A stretch of 64,000 nt of DNA from CBDFGK01 sp965247075 (GCA_965247075.1 CBDFGK010000003.1:1612001-1676000); one strand, 5' to 3'. Counted from the first letter of the stretch, positions 32,784-42,676 are shown. The notes: generated by a model from the letters alone, not told the origin. Translations and numbers: made by a program.

Positions 32784-34721
32784 ATGGGCAAGATTATTGG
32801 CATTGATTTGGGTACGACGAACTCATGTGTATCCGTACTTGATGGTGACAAGACCAGGGTAATTGAGAACGCGGAGGGCGATCGCACCACGCCGTCCATC
32901 ATTGGCTACACCGATGATGGTGAAGTGCTGGTGGGACAGTCGGCCAAGCGCCAGGCAGTTACCAACCCAACCAATACTGTATTTGCGGTTAAGCGCCTGA
33001 TCGGCCGCAAGTACAAGGACGATGTAGTCCAGAAAGATATCAGCATGGTTCCCTACACTATTGTAGAGGCCGACAATGGCGATGCCTGGGTGGAAGTGAA
33101 AGGCGAAAAAATGGCGCCTCCGCAGGTGTCTGCGCAAATCCTGATGAAAATGAAAAAGACCGCCGAGGAGTTCCTGGGCGAGCCTGTTACCGAGGCCGTG
33201 ATAACGGTACCTGCCTATTTTAACGATTCCCAGCGCCAGGCTACCAAGGACGCGGGCAAGATCGCCGGCCTGGAAGTGAAGCGTATTATCAATGAGCCAA
33301 CCGCCGCGGCGTTGGCCTACGGCATGGACCAGGCCAAGGGCGACCACACTATTGCCGTGTATGACCTCGGTGGTGGTACCTTTGATATTTCGATAATTGA
33401 AATTGCCGAAGTAGATGGCGAACACCAGTTTGAAGTGCTGTCTACCAACGGTGACACCTTTCTCGGTGGTGAAGATTTCGACCTGCGCCTGATCGAGTAT
33501 CTCGCGGCAGAATTCAAGAAAGAGAGCGGCATTGACCTGCACAACGATCCGCTGGCTCTGCAGCGCCTGAAAGAGGCGGCTGAGAAAGCCAAGATCGAGC
33601 TGTCATCCAGCCAGCAAACTGAAGTCAACCTGCCTTACATTACCGCAGATGCGAGCGGACCCAAGCACCTGGTCGTCAAGCTGACGCGCGCCAAGCTGGA
33701 ATCCCTGGTTGAAGACCTGGTAGCGCGCTCACTGGAACCGATGAAAATAGCGCTCAAGGATGCAGACCTGAAGCCCGGCGAAATTGACGAGATCATTTTG
33801 GTTGGCGGACAAACCCGGATGCCGCTGGTGCAGGAAAAAGTTACCGGGTTTTTTGGCAAGGAAGCGCGTCGTGATGTAAATCCCGATGAAGCGGTTGCCA
33901 TGGGTGCGGCCCTGCAAGGTGCGGTGCTGTCCGGCGATGTGAAAGATGTTCTGCTGCTGGATGTAACGCCGCTGAGCCTGGGTATTGAGACCATGGGTGG
34001 TGTGGCTACGTCGCTGATCGAGAAGAACACGACTATTCCTACCAAGAAGTCGCAAATCTTCTCTACCGCGGAAGACAACCAGAGCGCCGTGACCATTCAC
34101 GTGGTACAGGGTGAGCGCAAGCAGGCCTCGGGCAACAAATCACTGGGTCGTTTTGACCTGGCTGATATTCCGCCTTCACCGCGTGGTATGCCGCAAATTG
34201 AGGTGACCTTTGACCTCGACGCCAATGGTATCCTGCACGTGTCGGCCCAGGACAAGGCAACCGGCAAGGAGCAGTCCATTCGCATCACCGCCTCCAGCGG
34301 CTTGAGCGATGACGAGATCGACCAGATGATGGCCGATGCGGAAGCCAATGCGGAAGCCGATGCCAGGTTTGAAGAGACCGTCACGGCCCGCAACACCTGT
34401 GAAGGCCTGATGCATGCCACCCGGAAAACTTTGGAGGAGGCCGGCGACAAGGCGACCGAAGCAGAAAAGGCTGCCATTGAAGCTGCTGTTGCCGAGGCGG
34501 AAGAAGCTATCAAGGGCGACGACAAGGACGCCATGGAAGCGGCAACCACCAGGTTAACTGAAGCATCCGGTGAACTGGCGCAAAAGCTCTACGCTGAACA
34601 GGCCGCGCAGGCTGAGCAAGCGCAGGCGGGTGCTGGTGCTGAAGCCGGTGCAGAGCCGGCTGACGATGTGGTTGACGCCGAGTTTGAAGAAGTTAAGGAT
34701 GACGACAAAAAAGCCGGCTGA
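32784..34721 (+). CDS. dnaK: Chaperone protein DnaK
   Basis: A 645-residue Hsp70. The start GKIIGIDLGTTNSCVSVLDG, the phosphate loop AVYDLGGGTFDISIIEI and VGGQTRMPLVQEKV are canonical. The substrate domain has LLLDVTPLSLGIETMGGV. The C-terminus ends in the EEVKDDDKKAG tail. With DnaJ and GrpE it folds and protects proteins in the cytoplasm. GGAGAAAGAC precedes ATG 32784. Confidence 0.98.
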   Translation: MGKIIGIDLGTTNSCVSVLDGDKTRVIENAEGDRTTPSIIGYTDDGEVLVGQSAKRQAVTNPTNTVFAVKRLIGRKYKDDVVQKDISMVPYTIVEADNGDAWVEVKGEKMAPPQVSAQILMKMKKTAEEFLGEPVTEAVITVPAYFNDSQRQATKDAGKIAGLEVKRIINEPTAAALAYGMDQAKGDHTIAVYDLGGGTFDISIIEIAEVDGEHQFEVLSTNGDTFLGGEDFDLRLIEYLAAEFKKESGIDLHNDPLALQRLKEAAEKAKIELSSSQQTEVNLPYITADASGPKHLVVKLTRAKLESLVEDLVARSLEPMKIALKDADLKPGEIDEIILVGGQTRMPLVQEKVTGFFGKEARRDVNPDEAVAMGAALQGAVLSGDVKDVLLLDVTPLSLGIETMGGVATSLIEKNTTIPTKKSQIFSTAEDNQSAVTIHVVQGERKQASGNKSLGRFDLADIPPSPRGMPQIEVTFDLDANGILHVSAQDKATGKEQSIRITASSGLSDDEIDQMMADAEANAEADARFEETVTARNTCEGLMHATRKTLEEAGDKATEAEKAAIEAAVAEAEEAIKGDDKDAMEAATTRLTEASGELAQKLYAEQAAQAEQAQAGAGAEAGAEPADDVVDAEFEEVKDDDKKAG

Positions 34722-34773
34722 CGATACATGGAGGTGCGGGGCGGCCCCCGGAGCGACCTGTATAATTACGCTC

Positions 34774-34799
34774 AGCGGGTTTTTTTGAACCCGCTTTGT
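34774..34799 (+). terminator. Hairpin between dnaK and dnaJ
   Basis: AGCGGGTT (34774-34781) pairs with AACCCGCT (34788-34795) around TTTTTTG, followed by a short TTGTC. It is probably an attenuator rather than a strong terminator, lowering dnaJ relative to dnaK. A TGTATAAT box just upstream (34759-34766) could be a weak extended -10. Confidence 0.55.
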
Positions 34800-34825
34800 C
34801 GTTTCAGAGGAATCTGCAAAACACG

Positions 34826-35953
34826 ATGTCAAAACGTGATTACTACGAAATTCTCGGGGTCTCCAAAGGGGCTGACGCGAAGGAAATCAAAAAGGCTTAC
34901 CGCCGGGTGGCAATGAAGTATCACCCCGACCGTAATCCCGATGCGTCCGATGCTGAGAATAAATTCAAAGAGGCCAGCGAGGCCTACGAGATTCTGTCTG
35001 ATAGCGAAAAGCGTGCCGCCTATGACCGGTTTGGCCACGCCGGGGTAAATCCGCAAATGGGCGCCGGCGGTGGTTTCCAGGGCAACTTCAGCGATATTTT
35101 TGGCGACGTGTTTGGCGATATCTTTGGCGGCGGTGGCGGTCGTGGGCGCGGTGGACCACAGCGCGGCGCGGACTTGCGTTATACCCTGGACATCTCCCTG
35201 GAGCATGCCGTTAAGGGCGCTACTGTCAAAATTCGTGTGCCTACCCTGGCTGCCTGTGAGCCCTGCGATGGCAGCGGCGCCAGGTCGGGTTCTGCGGCGG
35301 CCACCTGTGGCACCTGCGGTGGCGCCGGCCAGGTGCGTATGCAGCAGGGTTTTTTCCAGGTACAGCAAACCTGCCCCAAGTGTCGCGGCAAGGGCACGGT
35401 AATCACAGACCCCTGCCCCAAATGTCGTGGTAATGGTCGTATTGAAGAGACCAAGACCCTGTCCGTAAAAGTACCCCCAGGCGTCGATACCGGTGACCGT
35501 ATTCGCCTCAGTGGTGAAGGGGAGGCAGGGCCGGATGGCGGCCCGCCTGGCGATTTGTTTGTGCAGATGTCGGTCAAGGATCACGCTATATTCGAGCGCG
35601 ACGGCAAACACCTGTATTGTGAGGTGCCCATCAATTTTGCCGATGCGGCGCTCGGTGGTGAACTGGAAGCGCCCACGCTGGAGGGGCGCGTGGTATTGAA
35701 AATTCCCCCAGAAACACAGACCGGCAAATTGTTTCGCCTGCGTGGCAGGGGCGTTAAGCCGGTGCGTGGCGGCGCGGTCGGTGATCTGTTGTGTCGCGTG
35801 GTGGTTGAAACGCCGGTCAGCCTGAACAAGCGCCAGCAAGAACTGCTGGCAGAACTGAAACAGACTATGCACGATTCAGGCACCCGTCATTCGCCCAGGC
35901 AATCGAGCTGGTTTGAAGGCGTGAAGAATTTCTTTGACGATATGAAAATATGA
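34826..35953 (+). CDS. dnaJ: Chaperone protein DnaJ
   Basis: A 375-residue type I DnaJ. J domain: RDYYEILGVSKGADAKEIKKA with HPD in MKYHPDRNPD. A Gly/Phe-rich linker follows (GGGGGRGRGG). Four CxxCxGxG-type zinc repeats (CEPCDGSG, CGTCGGAG, CPKCRGKG, CPKCRGNG) occur near 150-215, then the C-terminal peptide-binding domains. It stimulates DnaK ATPase. ATG 34826 has a GAGGAA site somewhat distant. The stop overlaps the dapB start. Confidence 0.97.
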   Translation: MSKRDYYEILGVSKGADAKEIKKAYRRVAMKYHPDRNPDASDAENKFKEASEAYEILSDSEKRAAYDRFGHAGVNPQMGAGGGFQGNFSDIFGDVFGDIFGGGGGRGRGGPQRGADLRYTLDISLEHAVKGATVKIRVPTLAACEPCDGSGARSGSAAATCGTCGGAGQVRMQQGFFQVQQTCPKCRGKGTVITDPCPKCRGNGRIEETKTLSVKVPPGVDTGDRIRLSGEGEAGPDGGPPGDLFVQMSVKDHAIFERDGKHLYCEVPINFADAALGGELEAPTLEGRVVLKIPPETQTGKLFRLRGRGVKPVRGGAVGDLLCRVVVETPVSLNKRQQELLAELKQTMHDSGTRHSPRQSSWFEGVKNFFDDMKI

Positions 35954-36780
35954 GTACACGCATCGGCATTACCGGCGCCGCCGGTCGTATGGGTCGAACC
36001 TTGATCGAGGCTGTTCACCATACCGATGGCCTGGTTGTGGCGGCGGCAATAGAACGCCCCGCAAGCCGTCTTGTCGGTGCCGACGTCGGTGAGCTGGCCA
36101 GCCTGGGCAGCCTGGATGTGAAGGTGGTGGGTGAGCTTGCCGCCGTGCTTACTGATATTGATGTACTGATTGATTTCACGGTTCCCGCCGCAACGCTGGC
36201 GAATGTGGCGGCTTGTGTTGCCGCCGGCAAGAAAATGGTTATAGGCACCACCGGTTTTACCGATGAGCAGCAGGCTGAAATTGATGCGGCTGCCGACAGC
36301 ATTGCCGTTTGCCAGGCCTCCAATTTCAGCACCGGCGTAAATGTGTGTTTCAAGTTGCTGGCCATGGCCGCTGCTGTGGTCGGTGAAGATTCTGATATTG
36401 AGATCTATGAAGCCCACCACCGCCACAAGGTGGATGCGCCCTCGGGGACTGCGTTGAGCATGGGTCAGGTTATTGCCGATACACTGGGTCGCGATTTATC
36501 GAAGGTTGCGGTGTATGGGCGCGAGGGCCAAACCGGTGCCCGCGACCAGGACACCATTGGTTTTGCCACGGTGCGCGCCGGAGACATTGTCGGTGATCAT
36601 ACGGTGACTTTCGCCGCTGACGGTGAGCGTGTAGAGATAAGCCACAAGGCATCCAGTCGTATGTCTTTTGCACGCGGCGCGGTGCGCGCCGCCAATTGGC
36701 TGTCAGCGCAGGACGCGGGCCGTTACGATATGCAGGATGTTTTGGGGCTGCATGTTTCGGGTCTGGGGACAGCGTTGTGA
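35950..36780 (+). CDS. dapB: 4-hydroxy-tetrahydrodipicolinate reductase
   Basis: A 276-residue DapB. The NAD(P)-binding loop is IGITGAAGRMGRTLIEAV and the catalytic segment EAHHRHKVDAPSGTAL contains the His and Lys of the active site. GTTGFTDEQQ and SHKASSRMSFARGAVRAA complete the family signature. It reduces the dihydrodipicolinate precursor of lysine and diaminopimelate. ATG overlaps the dnaJ stop (ATGA), and its own stop overlaps the next start (GTGA). Confidence 0.96.
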   Translation: MSTRIGITGAAGRMGRTLIEAVHHTDGLVVAAAIERPASRLVGADVGELASLGSLDVKVVGELAAVLTDIDVLIDFTVPAATLANVAACVAAGKKMVIGTTGFTDEQQAEIDAAADSIAVCQASNFSTGVNVCFKLLAMAAAVVGEDSDIEIYEAHHRHKVDAPSGTALSMGQVIADTLGRDLSKVAVYGREGQTGARDQDTIGFATVRAGDIVGDHTVTFAADGERVEISHKASSRMSFARGAVRAANWLSAQDAGRYDMQDVLGLHVSGLGTAL

Positions 36781-37631
36781 GTGACTATATCGTCAATGTC
36801 GATGAAACCAATGCCCAACAGGTATTGATTGAAGAGTCCACGCGCCGGCCGGTGGTGGTGGATTTCTGGGCGCAGTGGTGTGAGCCCTGCAAGACCCTGA
36901 TGCCGCTATTGGAAAAGCTGGCCGATGAATACCAGGGCGATTTTTTGCTGGCCAGGGTAAATGCCGATGAACAGCAGATGATTGCCCAGCAGTTGGGGGT
37001 GCGCAACCTGCCCACGGTAATGGTTATCAAGGATGGCCAGCCGGTGGATGGCTTTACCGGTGCCCAGCCCGAGGTCCAGATCAGAGAGATGCTGGACAAG
37101 TATCTGCCCAAGCCCTGGGACGGGATGTTGGCGCAGGCGCTGGAGCTGATTGCCGCCGGTACGCCCGCCGAGGCGCTGCCCTTGTTACGAGAGGCCTATG
37201 AAGACTCCGGCCATCGTCACGATATAACGCTTGCCTATTGTGGTGTGCTGATTGAGACCAACCGACACGATGAAGCTGAGCAGGTATTGAACGGGGTGCG
37301 CATGGCGGATCAGGACGGCCCCTGGGAGCAGTTGAAGTCGCAGTTGCATATTAAGCGAGAAGCCGCAAGTTCTCCGGAAATAGACGATTTAAAAGCTAGG
37401 TTATCCGCAGATGGGGATAATTTGGAACTCCGTCATGCCCTTGCGGTGCAATACAGCAGTGAAGGCGTGCATCGGGAAGCGCTGGAAAACCTGTACGCCA
37501 TTCTGGTCGTAGATCGCGATTATGCCGACGGCGGTACCCGCCGGACCCTGCTGGACACCATCGCTACCCTCGGCAAAGGCGACCCCCTCGCCGCTGAGTA
37601 CCAACGCAAACTGTTCGGCTTGATGTACTAG
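36777..37631 (+). CDS. Thioredoxin-domain co-chaperone (CnoX/YbbN-like)
   Basis: About 284 residues. The thioredoxin fold at the N-terminus has the active site FWAQWCEPCKTLMP (WCEPC) and NLPTVMVIKDGQP. A TPR-like helical C-terminal half follows (QALELIAAGTPAEALPLLRE; VQYSSEGVHREALENL). E. coli CnoX has SQHC instead of CxxC. This protein keeps both cysteines and may be redox-active. GTG 36777 overlaps the dapB stop. Placement after dnaKJ fits a protein-folding role. Confidence 0.88.
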   Translation: MSDYIVNVDETNAQQVLIEESTRRPVVVDFWAQWCEPCKTLMPLLEKLADEYQGDFLLARVNADEQQMIAQQLGVRNLPTVMVIKDGQPVDGFTGAQPEVQIREMLDKYLPKPWDGMLAQALELIAAGTPAEALPLLREAYEDSGHRHDITLAYCGVLIETNRHDEAEQVLNGVRMADQDGPWEQLKSQLHIKREAASSPEIDDLKARLSADGDNLELRHALAVQYSSEGVHREALENLYAILVVDRDYADGGTRRTLLDTIATLGKGDPLAAEYQRKLFGLMY

Positions 37632-37880
37632 GCGAATATTCCCAACTACCGCGGCTCTCCAGCGCAGTTCTCCAGCGCAGTTTTTTGACCACGACAGTGT
37701 GATTATTCACATTTCTTTCGACTTTAAATCGCCTATTCTAGCGTGGATTGGACTGCGCCCGTTGTCAGGGCACTAAATAAACAGTCTAAAGCGGTAGGGA
37801 AGGGAGTGTCATGGTGTCGGGTCTGTGTTCCGGCTTTGATCTTTCTGCCAACCATAACAATGAAAAGCACGGAGACACAC

Positions 37881-40382
37881 ATGAAACCGTTTACACCCAC
37901 AAGGTTGGCCTTGGCCATTGCTGCGCAACTTGCACTGACAGCCGGTATTGCACCGCTGGCAATTGCCGCAGAGGATACAGTTCTGGAAGAAGTAGTAGTT
38001 ACCGGTACGCGCCGTGCAGCTCGCTCAGTGTATGAGTCAGCTGCACCTATCGACGTAATTTCCGGCGACGACTTTCGCAACCAGGGTGGTTCTGATATGG
38101 CGGACCTGATCCGCAATGTTGTTCCCTCTTATAACGTTAACAGCCAGCCCATCAGTGATGCGGCCTCGGTTATTCGTCCCGCTAACATGCGTGGTCTGGC
38201 TCCCGACCACACGTTGGTGCTGTTGAATGGCAAGCGTCGTCACCGCGCCTCAGTAATTACCTGGTTGGGTAATGGTGTGTCCGACGGTGCCCAGGGCCCT
38301 GATATCTCTGTGCTGCCTGCCATTGCCCTCAAGCAGGTAGAAGTGCTGCGTGACGGTGCATCAGCGCAGTACGGTTCTGACGCTATTGCCGGTGTAATGA
38401 ACTTCATCCTCAGGGATGATTCAGAAGGTGGCTCAATCGAAGCCAAATACGGCGAGTACAGTGAAGAGAGCGAAAACATGTACTCCATAGCGGGCAACAT
38501 TGGCTTTGCCATGACCAGCCGCGGTTTCCTCAACGCCAGCTTTGAGTACAGTGAATCAGAAGAAACCGTTCGCTCTGTGCAGCGTAATGATGCGGCCGGC
38601 CTGATTGCCGGCGGCAACACTGACGTTGCCAATCCTGCCCAGATCTGGGGTAGTCCTGAGGTTAGCGACAACATCAAGGCGATCTTCAACTTTGGCTTGG
38701 AGATTAGCGATAGCGCCGAGATCTACGCCTTTGGTAACTACGCGTATAAAGAAGTCGATGGCGGGTTCTACTTCCGTAATCCCAATACCCGCGGTGCCGT
38801 ATTCTCTAACGACAGCGGTGCAACCCGTCTGGTTGGCGACCTTACCGAAGATGGTTCTGGTAATTGCCCGGTTGTACCGGTGGATGACGACGGCGCCCTG
38901 GCAGCAGTCATAGCCGATCCCGACTGCTTCGTGTTTAACGGCCGGTTCCCCGGTGGTTTTACCCCGCGTTTTGGTGCTGACACCAAGGATGCCGGCCTGG
39001 TGGCAGGTGTTCGCGGCAACCTTGAAAACGGTCTGAACTACGATGTAAGTGGAAGCTTCGGCTGGAACGATTCCGACTTCTTCATCTACAACACAGTCAA
39101 CTCCTCGCTGGGTCCCAACACACCGACTTCGTTCGATCCAGGTGATTACACCCAGACCGAGTACAACTTCAACATTGATTTGAGTTACGCGATGAACGTT
39201 GGCCTGGCTTCTGACCTGAACATTGCCGGTGGCTTTGAATATCGTTCTGAAGAGTTTGAAATCACTGCCGGCCAAACCGAATCCTGGGACTTTGGTCCAT
39301 TGGCTGAGCAGGGCTTCAGCTCTGGTTCCAACGGCTTTCCGGGTTTCAGCCCGCAGATTGCCGGTGACTGGGATCGCGCCAACTCGGCTGTATACCTGGA
39401 TCTGGAAGCTGATGTAACTGATCGCTGGGTGGTGGGCGCCGCGGTACGCTACGAGGACTATGATGACTTCGGCAGCACTACCAACGGCAAGTTCTCTACC
39501 CACTTCGCAGTGACCGATTGGCTGGGTATTCGCAGTACCTTCAGCACCGGCTTCCGCGCCCCGACCCCGGGACAGCAGAATGCGTCTAACACCTCTACGG
39601 AATTTGATGCATCAATTGGAGACTTGGTTAACCGTGGTGTGATTCCTCCCAATTCTATCGTTGCCCAGCAACGCGGTGGTCAGGAACTGGAGGAAGAAAC
39701 ATCTGAAAACCTGACGGCTGGCCTGGTATTTCAGTGGGAAGATCTGGCCGTAACGATTGACTACTACAGGATCGAAATGGAAGACCGGATCGCGTTGTCA
39801 CAGGATTTCGTGTTGACCGATGTGGAGCGTCAGGAATTGATCGACGCCGGATTCTTCGCGGCGGGCAACATTCGCGACTTCCGTTTCTTTGTAAATGACT
39901 TCGATACTACCTCCGAAGGTTATGACGTGGTTGTCAGCTACGCCTGGGAAATGTTGGATGGCAGCACTGATTTAAACCTGGCCTGGAACCACAACGAGAC
40001 AACGGTAGACAGCTTTGACCCGACGGTTATCGATGCGAACCGCATCAATGAATTGGAAAATGGCTTGCCGGAGAATCGTGTCAACCTTGGCGCGACACAC
40101 CTCAATGGTAACTGGCGTTTCACCCTTCGCAACAACTGGACTGACGAGTGGTTCGACTCTGAAGACGGCGTAACCTACGACTCGTACATGACTAACGATA
40201 TTGAAGTTGCTTACAGCTTCGATAACGGTGTCACTGTAATGGGTGGTGGCGCTAACTTCCTGGACGAGACGCCCGACGAGAACAAGGGTGCCGCCGACGG
40301 TGTCGGTAACAAGTACAGCCAGTTCGCACCTTTGGGCTTCAACGGTGCTTTCTGGTACGGTCGCGTTTCTTACGATTTCTAA
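37881..40382 (+). CDS. TonB-dependent outer membrane receptor
   Basis: An 833-residue protein. The signal peptide ends near residue 30 (LAIAA). A TonB-box-like TVLEEVVVTGTRR follows. The plug domain contains SYNVNSQPISDAASVIRPAN, VEVLRDGASAQYGSDAIAGV and MNFILRDDSEGG. The remainder is a 22-strand barrel by family, ending with Phe (GRVSYDF). It takes up a large substrate, which cannot be deduced. GGAG six bases before ATG 37881 sets the start. An upstream in-frame ATG at 37743 lacks a site. Confidence 0.93.
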   Translation: MKPFTPTRLALAIAAQLALTAGIAPLAIAAEDTVLEEVVVTGTRRAARSVYESAAPIDVISGDDFRNQGGSDMADLIRNVVPSYNVNSQPISDAASVIRPANMRGLAPDHTLVLLNGKRRHRASVITWLGNGVSDGAQGPDISVLPAIALKQVEVLRDGASAQYGSDAIAGVMNFILRDDSEGGSIEAKYGEYSEESENMYSIAGNIGFAMTSRGFLNASFEYSESEETVRSVQRNDAAGLIAGGNTDVANPAQIWGSPEVSDNIKAIFNFGLEISDSAEIYAFGNYAYKEVDGGFYFRNPNTRGAVFSNDSGATRLVGDLTEDGSGNCPVVPVDDDGALAAVIADPDCFVFNGRFPGGFTPRFGADTKDAGLVAGVRGNLENGLNYDVSGSFGWNDSDFFIYNTVNSSLGPNTPTSFDPGDYTQTEYNFNIDLSYAMNVGLASDLNIAGGFEYRSEEFEITAGQTESWDFGPLAEQGFSSGSNGFPGFSPQIAGDWDRANSAVYLDLEADVTDRWVVGAAVRYEDYDDFGSTTNGKFSTHFAVTDWLGIRSTFSTGFRAPTPGQQNASNTSTEFDASIGDLVNRGVIPPNSIVAQQRGGQELEEETSENLTAGLVFQWEDLAVTIDYYRIEMEDRIALSQDFVLTDVERQELIDAGFFAAGNIRDFRFFVNDFDTTSEGYDVVVSYAWEMLDGSTDLNLAWNHNETTVDSFDPTVIDANRINELENGLPENRVNLGATHLNGNWRFTLRNNWTDEWFDSEDGVTYDSYMTNDIEVAYSFDNGVTVMGGGANFLDETPDENKGAADGVGNKYSQFAPLGFNGAFWYGRVSYDF

Positions 40383-40404
40383 TCGTGAGTCAACAACGCT
40401 GTGG

Positions 40405-40433
40405 AAAAGGGCCTCATTGAGGCCCTTTTTTTT
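40405..40433 (+). terminator. Terminator of the TonB receptor gene
   Basis: An 11-bp stem AAAAGGGCCTC / GAGGCCCTTTT with an ATT loop and eight T residues, 23 bp after the stop codon. Confidence 0.92.
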
Positions 40434-40443
40434 CGAGAGATAT

Positions 40444-40515
40444 GGGGTCAGAGTAAAAACTCCACATAGAACTTCATGTAACCGAAAACCAGGAGGGAGT
40501 TTTTACTCTGACCCC
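40444..40515. repeat. 20-bp inverted repeat of the GGGGTCAGAGT family
   Basis: GGGGTCAGAGTAAAAACTCC (40444-40463) and its exact reverse complement (40496-40515) surround 32 bp of unrelated sequence. Its right arm overlaps the end of the amidohydrolase gene. It is related to the repeats at 26791 and 31818. Confidence 0.92.
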
Positions 40516-42203
40516 GTACTTCGTACTGTACTGCGTACTCCATTGACGTAGGTGGCGATAACCCTGTTCTTCCAGATATTTTCCTGGGCAACCGTGAAGT
40601 AGTTGTCCCGCACCAGGATAAAGTCTGCCGCATAGCCGGGTAGCAGCCTGCCAATCACGTTCTCCTGGTGGGCGGCCCAGGCGGCATGTTCGGTAAACAG
40701 GCTCAAGGCCTGCTCTCGGGTCAGTTTCTCTTCTGGCATCCAGCCGCCGGGCGGTTGGTTATCCTGACTCTGGCGCGTAACCGCTGCATGCAAACCAAAG
40801 AAGGGGTTGGCGTACTCAACCGGAAAATCAGAGCCGCCGGCCAGGTTGGCGCCGCTGTCGAGCAACTTCTTCCAGGCATAGGCACCGGCCAGGCGCTCAT
40901 CACCGAGCCGGTCGCCGGCCATATTCATGTCACTGGTGGCGTGGGTGGGCTGAATGGATGCCACCACGCCAATTGCCGCGAAGCGGGGAATATCCTGCAG
41001 GCGAATAATCTGCGAATGTTCATTGCGATGGCGCAGATCGCGGGTGTCGTAGCGATTGATCATGGTCGCGTAGTAATCCAGCAAGCGGGCATTGGCCAGG
41101 TCACCAATGGCGTGGGTGTTAACCTGGAAGCCGGCCGCCATGGCGCTGCTGATATAGCGGTCCAGTTGTTCATCGGTGGTCAACAGCAGACCGCGTTGAC
41201 CGGGATGATCACTGTAGTCGGCGAACAGGGCGGCACCGCGGGAACCCAGTGCGCCATCGGCGTAGATTTTCACGCTGCGAATAACCAACATGTCGTCCGG
41301 GTCGATAAGTGGTCCCTCGCGCAGGTATTTGGCATTGGCCGGGTCGGACACTTCCAGCATGGCATAGACGCGGATGGGCATATTGTTGACGCGGCGCAGA
41401 GCCTGAAAGGCCCGCACTTCCCGCGCTGAAATGCCGGCGTCGTGCACCGATGTCAAGCCCTGCGCGGCCAGGTCGCGCATGGCGGTGAGGGCAAACTCCT
41501 GCAGTTGCTTAGCCGGCACCGGCGGCATTGCCTGTCCCACCAGCGCCATGGCATTGTCGATCAGGATGCCGGTGGCGTGACCGGTGGCGTCGCGCAGTAT
41601 CTCCCCGCCATCCGGGTTAGCGGTGTTGTCATCAATGCCGGCCAAGGTCAGCGCGACACTGTTTACCCACAGGGCGTGACCATCGATACGCCGCAGCGCA
41701 ATCACCTTGTCGTTTGAAATTGCGTCCAGACTGGCGCGACCGGGAAATTCCTTGATCGGCCACAACACCTGGTTCCAGCCTCTGCCGGTGATCCACTCGT
41801 TGTCGGCATGGGTCTCAATGAAGGCAGCCACCCGGGCGGTGGCATCGGCTTCGCTGGGGCTGCCCACCAGGTCGACGGCGCTGAGTGACTGGCCGTGAGA
41901 GGTAATATGTCCATGCGCATCTATCAGGCCGGGTAGCAAGGTGGCCCCTTTACCATCAATACGCGTTTTGGCATGGCTGTTTGCCACGCTGTCGGCATCG
42001 GTGTGCAGGTGGGTTACCTTGCCCTGGTCGTATTCCAGTGCTATGAACGCGAGGCGCACACCGTCGTTCATGGTGTAGCCCTGGACGTTAAAGACCAGTG
42101 TGGAGGCGCCGGCTGCTACCGCTGTCAGGCTTAGCGCCATTGTCAGGGCCAGCCCGGTGCAGGTATGCAGCAGGGTTTTGCCAATACGTATAGCCAGGCT
42201 CAT
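40503..42203 (-). CDS. Secreted YtcJ-like amidohydrolase
   Basis: About 566 residues. The signal peptide near residues 1-30 ends AVAAGAS. The metal-dependent hydrolase fold has GLIDAHGHI (HxH) near 85, VKIYADGALGSRGAALFADY, VNTHAIGDLANARLLD, RHRNEHSQIIR and LAGGSDFPVEYANPF, supplying the remaining metal ligands and Asp. YtcJ-type enzymes hydrolyse N-acyl or cyclic amide substrates. The real substrate is unknown. ATG 42203 overlaps the GNAT stop. Its 3' end runs into the repeat at 40496-40515. Confidence 0.88.
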   Translation of the reverse strand: MSLAIRIGKTLLHTCTGLALTMALSLTAVAAGASTLVFNVQGYTMNDGVRLAFIALEYDQGKVTHLHTDADSVANSHAKTRIDGKGATLLPGLIDAHGHITSHGQSLSAVDLVGSPSEADATARVAAFIETHADNEWITGRGWNQVLWPIKEFPGRASLDAISNDKVIALRRIDGHALWVNSVALTLAGIDDNTANPDGGEILRDATGHATGILIDNAMALVGQAMPPVPAKQLQEFALTAMRDLAAQGLTSVHDAGISAREVRAFQALRRVNNMPIRVYAMLEVSDPANAKYLREGPLIDPDDMLVIRSVKIYADGALGSRGAALFADYSDHPGQRGLLLTTDEQLDRYISSAMAAGFQVNTHAIGDLANARLLDYYATMINRYDTRDLRHRNEHSQIIRLQDIPRFAAIGVVASIQPTHATSDMNMAGDRLGDERLAGAYAWKKLLDSGANLAGGSDFPVEYANPFFGLHAAVTRQSQDNQPPGGWMPEEKLTREQALSLFTEHAAWAAHQENVIGRLLPGYAADFILVRDNYFTVAQENIWKNRVIATYVNGVRSTVRSTGSE

Positions 42204-42676
42204 GAGACGGCGAAGTCCTTGAGTGCGCTGCCGGTCAATCGATAGCCAATCCATTCGTGCGCGGGTTCGGCGCCCAATGATTCGTAGAAATCGATGGATG
42301 GCTTGTTCCAGTCCAGTACATTCCATTCAAAGCGTCCACAATCCCTGGCTACCGCAATTTTGGCGAGATGCAGCAGCAGGGCTTTACCGGCGCCTGTGCC
42401 GCGCTGTTCGGGTGTGACGTACAGGTCTTCCAGAAACAGGCCGTATTTGCCCAGCCAGGTGGAGTAATTATAGAAATACACCGCAAAGCCGATGGCTTCG
42501 CCCTCCAGTTCACAAATCAGGGCATCGACGCGGGAGTCGTCCGCAAAAACAGTGGCGCGGATGCTGTCTTGCGTGGCCAACACCTGGTGTTCGGCTTTCT
42601 CATAGATGGCCAGTTCCCGTATAAAATGCAGGATGAGAGCGGTATCTTCACTGGTGGCGGGGCGGATATGGACCAT
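42200..42676 (-). CDS. GNAT-family N-acetyltransferase
   Basis: A 158-residue GNAT protein of the diamine/spermidine acetyltransferase-like subgroup. Motifs: IRPATSEDTALILHFIRELA, then LYVTPEQRGTGAGKALLLHLAKIA (acetyl-CoA loop RGTGAG), then WNVLDWNKPSIDFYESLGA. An AGGAG site seven bases before ATG 42676 sets the start. Substrate is unknown. First gene of a two-gene operon with the amidohydrolase. Confidence 0.9.
   Translation of the reverse strand: MVHIRPATSEDTALILHFIRELAIYEKAEHQVLATQDSIRATVFADDSRVDALICELEGEAIGFAVYFYNYSTWLGKYGLFLEDLYVTPEQRGTGAGKALLLHLAKIAVARDCGRFEWNVLDWNKPSIDFYESLGAEPAHEWIGYRLTGSALKDFAVS

Noticed and set aside
38556..39503. 315-residue minus-strand open frame inside the TonB receptor
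   Set aside because: Its composition mirrors the receptor codons, and it has no start site or recognisable domain.
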